Position numbers and translations under genes: made by a program | Shown here: piece after piece, positions 1-7,800 of the stretch | Layout of the letters: each line of letters opens with the position of its first letter | Numbering within the stretch: the first letter of the stretch is position 1 | Assembly: GCA_003118195.1 (NCBI GenBank) | Contig: BEXV01000816.1 | Coordinates: 157,250 to 167,439 of the forward strand | Source: Hemicentrotus pulcherrimus | Taxonomy: Eukaryota; Echinodermata; Echinoidea; Camarodonta; Strongylocentrotidae | Reading direction: 5' to 3' | Length of the DNA stretch: 10,190 nucleotides | The notes under the pieces: generated by a model | Databases searched by the model: none | Told to the model about the DNA's origin: nothing | Seen by the model: the letters and a program-made list of their open reading frames with translations, nothing else

Positions 1-535
1 CCCCCCCCCCCCCCCCCTTAAGATCTCGGCCGCGATGCAGCCGATCGCCGCAAAAATTTGCACGCATGTCAAGTGAAGTGTATAGAATAATATGATTTAT
101 TTCCATTTTTTGAAAAATTCACTCATTTGCATATTTATGGTAATTTATGCAAATAAAGTCATACAAATCACAATTTTACCTATAAATCATATATTGTTCA
201 TATTTAAGCATTCTTTTTCACTACATTTATTCATTAGACCATTCTGAATAATAATACGAAAAAAAAATTGGAAGAGCCAGCTTATTCCTTATGTTATCCC
301 TTGTTTTAATAATTTCTTATACGGTATTTCTCTGTTTTTTTAAACTTATGTATTTCATTGTCAAAATCCCTAAAGATAGTGCCACATGCTCAAGCTGTCT
401 AAACAATTATCTTGCACAAGCCAGTTAGCCAGACAGGGTGCCACTTTTGTATTAAAAAGAGAAGGGCATAATCAGCGTGACTGTCCGAACTCCGAAACAA
501 GGAACGAGGAGGGCCAAGAGAAGCCGACCGGTAAA
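1..535. other. Noncoding flank, no gene seen
   Basis: The first 17 bases are a run of C, which may be a low-complexity tract or an assembly edge. The rest is AT-rich with stops in all frames. A 65-codon open frame at 386-583 has no recognisable motif and runs into the foldback element that follows, so I do not call it a gene. Confidence 0.6.
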
Positions 536-537
536 CA

Positions 538-719
538 CATGACGGACCAAGAAAGCGGACAAAATACACAGTTCCTCAGGTAGACAAAGGAACATTCCTT
601 CACTGCTATTATGTGACACCTGTTCTGCACATCTGTACATAATAGCAGTGAAGGAATGTTCCTTCTACCTGAGGAACTGAATATTTTGTCCGCTTTCTTT
701 GTCCGTCATGTTCATAGTG
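538..719. mobile_element. CACTA-ended foldback element, copy 1 (left end degraded)
   Basis: Two arms of about 80 bases pair as a long inverted repeat around a loop of roughly 22 bases (GACACCTGTTCTGCACATCT region). The right end is ...GTTCATAGTG at 719, matching the right end of the copy at 8504-8697. The left arm is recognisable from CATGACGGAC at 538, but the terminal CACTATGAA is not conserved before it. The right arm lacks about three bases (TTCCTTCTACC against TTCCTTTGTCTACC). There is no coding capacity, so it is a non-autonomous MITE-like element. A CACTA (En/Spm) assignment is inferred from the terminal bases of the intact copy. Confidence 0.8.
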
Positions 720-826
720 AAGGCAGTGGCTGCGGCAACTTCAGAACCATATGATCCAGAGTTTTTCGGAACTAGCGAATTTGGCCGGAAAATCCTATAC
801 TATGTGTCTGTCCATTCAAGGCGTAG

Positions 827-929
827 TATGTGTGCGTGTGTGCGTGTGTGCGTGTGTGCGTGTGAGTATGTGTGTGTGAGAGAGAGAGAGAGTATGTGTG
901 TGTGTGCGTGCACGTACACTTGTGTGTTA
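827..929. repeat. GT/GA microsatellite
   Basis: This is a long alternating tract of TG and CG dinucleotides with a (GA)n core around 878-892, then TG again. An open frame on either strand across it only reflects the repeat (runs of Cys/Val/Arg or His/Thr) and is not a gene. Confidence 0.95.
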
Positions 930-944
930 TTTAACCTCATTAAG

Positions 945-1135
945 TATGCATCAGATTGCACGATTTCAAGTTCAAAATTGCAAAAGCTCCCTACCGTGGG
1001 AGGGGGGACACCCCCTCTCACCGTGCACCCTCCCCCCGCTCGGTCGCTTCGCGCTCTCACCAGCGTTGGCAGCCTGCAGTCATCCCCCAGGTGTACGAAC
1101 CTGTCTTCGCCACTGTACGTGGGTACACTTTCCCA
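945..1135. repeat. GC-rich repeat-like patch
   Basis: A sharply GC-rich island with C and G runs (GGGAGGGGGGACACCCCC, CCCTCCCCCCGCTCGG) and CGCTTCGCGCTC sits in AT-rich surroundings. Its composition and wording resemble dispersed repeats that are often mis-annotated as short proteins in marine invertebrate genomes. That resemblance is from memory and untested. Open frames exist in several phases, with no domain in any. Confidence 0.45.
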
Positions 1136-1342
1136 TGACCATGTGCATGGCATTTTAATTTTAAGCGCCAACATGCTAAATAATCTGGTCAAGTTCACGC
1201 GATTTCTACATTTACACTTTTGCGTAGCGAATAATGATTCGAGTAGTGTAAAGTCTAAACAGTTATAAAGTTACTCGCTCAAAATCGCTCAAATTTTGTA
1301 TCAATTAATTTGAAGAAAAAAAAAAATCACATTTTCACTTAC

Positions 1343-1467
1343 CCATCATTGATGCCATTTGCCTCATGATCATCTTGGACTTTCAACTTTGTTTGGGTGA
1401 CATTTCCGAGCCTCCGAATGCTTCCGAAGACGTTGCTTCCAAGACCTATGATGCCGAAGATGACGTT
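1343..1467 (-). other. Weak candidate exon on the minus strand
   Basis: Read on the minus strand, 125 bases are open in one frame. They are bounded by an acceptor-like CACACAG (ending at 1468) and a strong donor-like GATGG|GTAAGTG (donor at 1342-1341). The translation starts NVIFGIIGLGSN and is rich in Gly, Ile and charged residues; I recognise no family. Composition is less AT-rich than the flanks. The plus strand is also open here, so this could be chance or part of a repeat. No partner exon was found nearby. The palindrome TGACGTCA lies just outside, at about 1472-1479. Confidence 0.18.
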
Positions 1468-1699
1468 CTGTGTGACGTCACAGGTCTACTAAATAAAATA
1501 ATAAAATTCACTTTTTGGCTCAGATATATACTGTTTCGTATGTTTTTCAGCGTTTTAACCCTTATTTACGAAGAATGGGCCAAATTTCTTATCATTTTGA
1601 TGATTCCAGAACCTTGCAGATGCTAGATGCTAGATGATCAACCTTTTCTGATCGATTCCACAACGTTTCTTTCACAATGCAATCGCATGACCATAACTG

Positions 1700-2611
1700 G
1701 TCTTTACCTTTAACGAGGTACAGGCAATGTGCCCATCCGTGGAAAGTACCTGATACATCAGGAGTGTCGATATAATGGTCGAAATTGTTTGTAGTATACT
1801 GAATGCACTCTTGAGAAATTGCTGCACTTCTTTCATATTTCTTAACCACCGGATAATTAAGAGCATTAGAAGCATTGTAATCCAAGTCCAAGCTGAAGAG
1901 GAGCAAGGATCAAGGAGAACCCTTGGACGTATAGCGTGCATTGTGGCTTGGCCAGTAGATGCCAGCATCGCAATATACCTTTTGGTCAACAAACATATGT
2001 TCCTCAATAAAGCAGTTGCAGGGAATATGTGAGAAACCCAAGTACAGCAGTGGTAGACGACATTTCAGCAGGAGTTGGGTAAACGCGTCAATTGCAATTT
2101 TCTTTTAATAACTTGACGTCATTCTTCATACGGTGAGGCAGCAGTCTTTATGATCCACATTTTCTCCTGCTTTGGTGGGTTTTTCTTTGGCCGCTTGTGG
2201 AATTCATACAGAATAGCACTAACTGTGCTACGAAATATATTACTACAACATATGCTTTCCGTTTAGTTCAGTTATACAATCCTCTCGCCGAAGTGCCTCT
2301 GTATTTTCCTTTTTTCATGTATACCCACTGTAGGCATCATGATCTGTAACCAGAAAATACTCTTGCATCTTAGTAATGAAATCAACTACTGTTGTTTGTT
2401 CTTCATTGTTTTCCTCCAAGAACTAACTACTTTTAAGAATGCAGTCAATTTCACCTCCTCTTTAGGTCGGCCAGTTTTAGCCTTTTTTGAAGTGCTTGTG
2501 CTCACGGAGTATACCATTGGTATTTGTTTTTCAGTTCACTGTGCATTGTTTATGGTATACTGCATCAACTGCGTGAAGATCATTGAAAGATGCAAGTCTT
2601 CCAGACACATT
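1700..2611 (-). pseudogene. Decayed copy of a multicopy invertebrate protein family
   Basis: Reading the minus strand from about 2611 downward, blocks in changing frames line up in order with a family I recall as highly multicopy in cnidarians, echinoderms and some insects. The blocks are: LHAVDAVYHKQC (about 2540-2580); KQIP followed by KTGRPKEEVKLTAFL (about 2425-2532); LEENNEEQTTVVDFITKMQEY (about 2355-2420, first 20 residues matched); an HFGERI-like piece (about 2280-2320); LYEFHKRP to EKMWIIKTAA (about 2135-2213); LASTGQATMHAIRPRVLL (about 1912-1970); KKYERSAAISQ (about 1810-1845); and IQYTTNNFDHYID to SGTFHG (about 1739-1807). Several stops and at least four frame changes break it. Function is unknown. 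Some full-length members carry a tesmin/TSO1-like CXC cysteine domain further on, as I remember it. Whether the family moves as part of a transposon is unresolved. Confidence 0.7.
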
Positions 2612-2659
2612 TTGGGACCAAATATCATTTCTTTGTATGCATATCTCTATTAAAACTAA

Positions 2660-3430
2660 AGTAATAGCACTAACAGTACCATATTAACAACTAAGCCCCC
2701 TATGTTGTAGCTATAGACTCATGTGTAGGCTTGCCTTTTGTAGCACGTACTGCAAAGATCGGCGCGATCAAGAAAGATGTACATTCTGTGGCGTCATGAA
2801 TTACAGACTTAATGTGACCTCTGAATGACCTTAGATGTAGTGGAGGTGTAGTGACAATAGTGACAAACTTTGATTAGTTTTTTTTTTTTTTGCCTTAGTG
2901 GGTTTTAATATCTTAATTTTAGAAAAAGGATTGTATGCTGCACATTTTAAGCTTTCAATCGATATTTTAATGAAACTATTATTGGGTGTTCTACTTTGAA
3001 GTTTTACAATGAATGATTATGAATTAGGCGACTTTGTTGAATATTTGACAAAATAGTGGATACTAAAAGTCTTGTACTGTGATGAGCCATTAGCATGCAA
3101 TGTATGCTTCTGTTTGTCACCTCTCTAAAATTAAGTAAACTGTTGCACTGAGAACAACTTCTAATTCCAATGGCAATGAGGGTAATGTAAGGTACAAGCT
3201 GTACCCCTACATAGCCCTACCAGCAGCTCTTGTGTTTGTACAGATACTCATAAGTGCCATTTATTCTGAATATATTTTTAATAGTTTTTTTTTCAATATA
3301 AAATGACATGATATTTGTCTAGTATATAATGAAATAACATCATCTGCTTGGATAATAAATTGAGAATAAATTACATGTTGGATTGTGTGGGTGTGGGTGT
3401 GCGGGGGATTTGTTATAGGAGTGCGATGAA
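2660..3430. other. Noncoding stretch, no gene seen
   Basis: AT-rich sequence with frequent stops on both strands. It includes a T run at 2878-2891 and a GTGTGGGTGTGGG tract near 3385-3405. I find no splice-bounded open segment with recognisable protein motifs. Confidence 0.6.
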
Positions 3431-3665
3431 CCTGTAATATATGGGTATTTTAGTTGATACAAAATGTACAGCAGATCACTTTTCCTACTCCTTTAGTGTC
3501 ACAACAGCCTATACAAGTTGAAAAATGGGACAAAATCTATGTGAAAATCCTCGAAATAGCGGCCATATTGGATTTATGCAAATTAGGGACACTTTCACTA
3601 CTTGGATTTTTGGGGACTTGTAGTATGTCATTTTGGGGACCTTACTTAAACGCATCGCAGTGAAA
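3430..3665. repeat. Probable dispersed repeat
   Basis: The text around 3555-3660 (GCGGCCATATTGGATTTATG, then GGGGACTTGTAG and TTTTGGGGACC) has the wording of an interspersed repeat rather than unique sequence. A related GCAGCGGCCAT phrase occurs again near 4560. A 69-codon open frame lies across it without any domain. The call rests on word pattern and memory; no repeat library was searched. Confidence 0.35.
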
Positions 3666-3669
3666 AATA

Positions 3670-4681
3670 TTTTATTGCAATTTGTTTGACCAAAAAATGT
3701 AATAACTTTCCTAGCCTATTAATGGATAACCTAGTTTTAACAATTAATTAAACTGGATTGCATTGATGCGTTTTGTCAACATGCAAGTGTGTAGTTTCCC
3801 GGTAGGAGTCTGCTAACCCTAGTCAAGTAATAGTGTAAAACTTTTTTGAAAAGGACCAAAAGAAAATAAGTTCAAAAAAATAATGTAGGTTTAACTCTGA
3901 GTATATATATTTATGAAGCGGCTACATTCCTCTACTTAGAAATAAAGCTACTCCACATCTATCCTCATCTTTACGATAACAAGAAAAAACATTCGATTAT
4001 TAAAATATGAAATGGGATCCACTCCACAGAGTACAGAACTTTTGATAGAGATACGTGACGTTTCTGTGCAGTATTATGGGTATCGAACCAATCCTTACAA
4101 AAAAGAAAAGTCCATGTCTAGCATTTACGGAGTGATGCGACGTGTCAACAAAAGAAATAAATCGAAGATTGCATGAGGCAGTAAGGAATATTTTTACAGT
4201 TTAGGCAAAATATCAAACTTTGATGTAAAGTTAAGATCTAGAAGGGCATAAATACTGTAAACACATTGAGGAGTAGATATTTATCATGAATTGGGATCAA
4301 AAAGGGGGTTGATTTCCCCGTCACTAATCTATTATTGTCATTGCATTATAACAATTTTATTCTTATTCATATTTAAGTTTATTTTAATTCACCGATATTT
4401 GAATTTTCAACGAAATAACATGTTATGTTTGTTCCATATATTTTTGATTATCAAGCCTTTTGCTGCAGAGGGCAGATCCGTGACTTCTTAAGGTGCTTAA
4501 ATCTGGTTTTCCAGAACGACTCCCATAACAGGGAGCCCTGCCTCATAGCAGTTTTATGTGCAGCGGCCATCTTAGAAAAATAACAAATATCAAATAACAT
4601 GGACCCCCTCCACATATTTGAAAACCCGTGACGAAAGACTTGTCAATCATTATTCCTATTCTTTTTTCTTCTTCTCCGCAG
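3670..4681. other. Upstream region of the sialyltransferase exons
   Basis: AT-rich noncoding sequence leads to a pyrimidine-rich tract and the acceptor CTTCTTCTCCGCAG ending at 4681. That strong acceptor implies at least one further upstream exon, probably 5' untranslated, lying either here or beyond the window. I cannot place it, nor a promoter. A GTG-initiated reading from 4628 is open into the exon but crosses the acceptor, so it is intronic. Confidence 0.5.
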
Positions 4682-4827
4682 TCATTTGTTCAATCTGAAA
4701 TCCGATGGGCTGATGCGATGGATTTCCACAACCCTAAATCATTTTTTATACTGGTCCTAATTGGGGCTACAATGGCTACTCTGGTTTACATCGCTAGTAT
4801 GAATATCGTATCATACACAGGACACAG
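4682..4827 (+). CDS. Sialyltransferase exon A: start codon, tail and signal anchor
   Basis: Bounded by acceptor TTCTCCGCAG (AG at 4680-4681) and donor CACAG|GTGGGT (4828). The first in-frame ATG is 4718, in a good context (G at -3, G at +4). It encodes a short tail, MDFHNPKS, then a hydrophobic helix of about 20 residues (FFILVLIGATMATLVYIASM), typical of a type II Golgi signal anchor. Bases 4682-4717 are probably 5' UTR. That stretch is also open in frame, so an upstream coding start cannot be excluded. The exon ends two bases into an Arg codon (phase 2). Confidence 0.82.
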
Positions 4828-7800
4828 GTGGGTGATAAACAGTTTACTTCATCAAACTTATTCTCCTCAAAGAATTAGCACTGTTTCAGATATTGGGATT
4901 CATCCAGTTTATGAGTTAAGGAGATGAACTTCTGTGGATTAGGGAGAGTTTCATTGATGGTTTCATCATCTTGCCAATCAGTTATTTTCCAAAATCCAGA
5001 AGGGTGTTATCTCTATTCTAAAATCCAAGTGTTGGGGCCCGTCTGGCTATTGGCGGACCCCGCCCCTAAAGGCACCAAGAACCTAAAGTCATGATACCCC
5101 TCTGAATGTTTCCATCTGTGCTTGAGCAAAACATATGATACTATTGTAAACAACTGCAATTACTGGATGTAAATATACCTTGACAGATATGTAAATCACA
5201 TTCATTTATACATAGTCAATGCATTCCATTAAAACCAGGTGGTGGGAGTATTTATTTGGTACTTAGAGGTAAAGTGCCATCCATAAAATAAGCGAGTTCG
5301 TAAATAGCTCTGGACCACATGACCCCCAAATATCCACAGATCTTAGACACGATGGATACTTCCCACCTGTGCATTTTAGAATAATCACTGCCAAAGTGAT
5401 CGAGGTGTTTCATCAGTACCTTTTGTTTGCCTCTTGAGAAGAATACCTCCACCTGTGTTGGTGCATAAATGAATACTGATTACATAACTTTCATGAGCAC
5501 GATCCGAGTATTTGTCTCAATTGTTTTACAATTTGGGTCCGAATGACCTTGATCTGCCCATGCGCAAATCCTAATTACGAACTCGCTCATTGAAGAAGCC
5601 TGGATGAATCGGGAGGAGGGTGAACTAAGTATTACATGGATTATTAAATTTCAAAAGTGCAAATTGCTACACACCAGACTAGACCTCAAAGTAGCCCTAA
5701 ATGTTTTATGAAATTGAAATCTCTAAAACTCGCTTTTGTAAGTACTTAAAATGTTTCACACACTCCTGTCAAATAAAGTTGAAAATCTCTAAAACACTCC
5801 TTTTTAAGTACCTAATGGCCCGAATTCACAAAGCAAGGTTTGAGCTCAGACCAAGGTTTGAGGTCAAACCTCCTTTTGTTTCGCCAAAAAAGACAAAAGG
5901 AGGTTTGACCTCAAACCTTGGTCTGAGCTCAAACCTTGCTTTGTGAATTCGGGCCAAAATGTTTCACACATTCCTGTTAAATAAAATTTTAAAAAATTCA
6001 TTTAACTCTGCACTATCAATCAAAGCTCTCCTAGCTAACTCTGCCTTGATATAGGGTCAAGCATAGGTTGACCCTAGAGCCGAGTTATGTCACTAGATCC
6101 TCCATAAAGAACCAGGAGCTGTAATGCACTTTGTGGGATATCTCCTTGATCCAACGATCTAATGAAGATTCAAGATGTTTTTTTTGGTGAATTTTGCCAA
6201 CTGCAATATTTTCAACTGGAATTTACACTAATTGGAAAAACTAATTTAAAGAGGGTTGGAGAGCTCGTGTTTTTGTTTCCTTTTCTTTTTCTTCTTCTTC
6301 TTTTTTCTCTCTTTGTGAATAGTTCCATGGATTCTGTTGTGAACCTAATCATTTGTTTAACTGATTCAATTTCGCAGATTTGCTGAATCACACGTAGTCA
6401 ACGTAGAACATGACCTTTCTTTCCTTAGAAAAGAACACCAATTTAATCATACTTTGGAGGTTCAGGAGCAGAAAACAAAACGGAAGCATCCTCGTCCATT
6501 CATCACAATGGCTTCAAATAATGCAGAACTGTCTTTCAGGATAGATCAAAAGTTAAAATTTTCGGTAATTACATGTTTGTTTTGATATTTTTCATTAGTC
6601 AGAAATGCTATTCTTGTTCGTATTGTTAATTTGATGTAATGACAAGTGAATGAATTTCTCCCAGTAGTCTGAGATACAAAATGTAGGAATATTATTAAAA
6701 GGATCAACCTCCTTATACATTATTTATTTATTTCTATAGAAGAAAAAAAAACCCAAACTAATATTGACAGCGATCGAAAGTCAATAATACCCAAATGATG
6801 CGCGCTGATGATGGTCAAGTACTTGATTCATACTGGGAATATCGCTCACCTAGCTTTTCTGAGATTACCTTTTTTCCTCCCTCAGTTAAATCATGCAATA
6901 TAAAATATCTTGTCTTATTCTCAAACTTAAATGTACTCTGTAAATTTATTTTCTTACGCACATACTTATCAGTATTTCGTCACTTGTATAATTCATTTGT
7001 TCTATCATATATTGTATTATTGTATGGTTTATATATGTCATTTTAATTTGTGGATATTTGAGTGGAAAAATAAATCAAATCTTTGAATAGCAACAAACAT
7101 CAAACTCCATAGACGCTCAGCCATTCATGAAGTTTTTTTGTCTCCTTTGTTGTTAGGGTAGTCAAATCTAAGGTAGGTTTACTGTCCAAAAGAAAACAAA
7201 CTCATCTCTGTACAAAAGTACCAACTCTGATGATGACAGCAGCTTTTTTGTAATACGCATGTTCATGTATAAGGATTTTGTTCTTCTTCAAACAAGTGAC
7301 AGGGTATGATAGACACTATTAACATGACGGAAAAAGAAAGTGGGCAAAATATACAGTTCCTCAGGTAGACAAAGGAACATACCTTTACTGCTATAATGTA
7401 AAAAATTAGTAGAACAGGTGAATATGCATGTGGCACCTGTTCTACACATGTTTACATAATAGCACTTCGTACGAACCATAATTTCGTACGAATCTCCCTG
7501 TTTTTCCTTTGTCTTCACGAATTTCCATTGTCTGAAAATCGTTCGTACGGCGATCGTAGCAGATCGTAATGGTATTTGTGACCGATGCTTAACATTTCAT
7601 AAACCCCTGTTTCTTCAAACAGTCGTGTCCGTCTTCATTGCATGCCAAACTACAGGAGTCGCACTGGGCTTCCCAGTACTATCGGCCAGGGATAAAGATG
7701 ATTATGACTGATGGCAATATTAACCAGGAAGAATATCAACGCTTGGAATCATACAATATGCCATTTGGATTCTTTGATAAAGACAACCTAACATTTGAAG

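Larger units (their letters stand above)
4828..6377 (+). other. Intron 1
   Basis: A 1550-base intron running from the GTGGGT donor to the TTTCGCAG acceptor. It holds an inverted-repeat pair (5287/5591), a direct repeat interrupted by a foldback element (5718-5990), a hairpin at 6052-6076, and a strong pyrimidine tract at about 6271-6316. That tract lies some 60 bases before the used acceptor, which is unusually far. An additional AG at 6321-6322 lies between them. Confidence 0.75.
6565..7622 (+). other. Intron 2
   Basis: This intron has a GTAATT donor and a TTTCTTCAAACAG acceptor. It contains no further exon-like segment that keeps frame; open frames near 6795-7046 and 7288-7518 lack motifs. 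Its 3' half holds a truncated CACTA-ended element and the TTCGTACGAA cluster. Confidence 0.7.

Noticed and set aside
699..1268. 189-codon open frame on the plus strand (and a 132-codon one opposite)
   Set aside because: Most of it is the GT/GA microsatellite and the GC-rich repeat-like patch; no domain or splice context.
1472..1479. CRE-like TGACGTCA as a promoter element
   Set aside because: A single 8-base site with no identifiable transcription start nearby.
1775..2032. 85-codon plus-strand open frame
   Set aside because: It is antisense to the decayed minus-strand family blocks, which give recognisable motifs while this frame does not.
2339..2653. 104-codon plus-strand frame with hydrophobic segments
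   Set aside because: Antisense shadow of the same remnant; its hydrophobicity reflects the complement of charged codons.
4628..4927. Longer unspliced reading of exon A in both directions
   Set aside because: It starts at GTG, crosses a strong acceptor at 4681 and a donor at 4828, and the next exon joins in phase only with splicing.
5034..5061. Near-palindrome GGGGCCCG ... CGGACCCC, considered as a tRNA or regulatory stem
   Set aside because: Only 8 paired bases with one mismatch, and no cloverleaf arms or conserved tRNA boxes around it.
5252..5452. 66-codon minus-strand open frame
   Set aside because: Lies within the possible inverted-repeat element in intron 1; no recognised domain.
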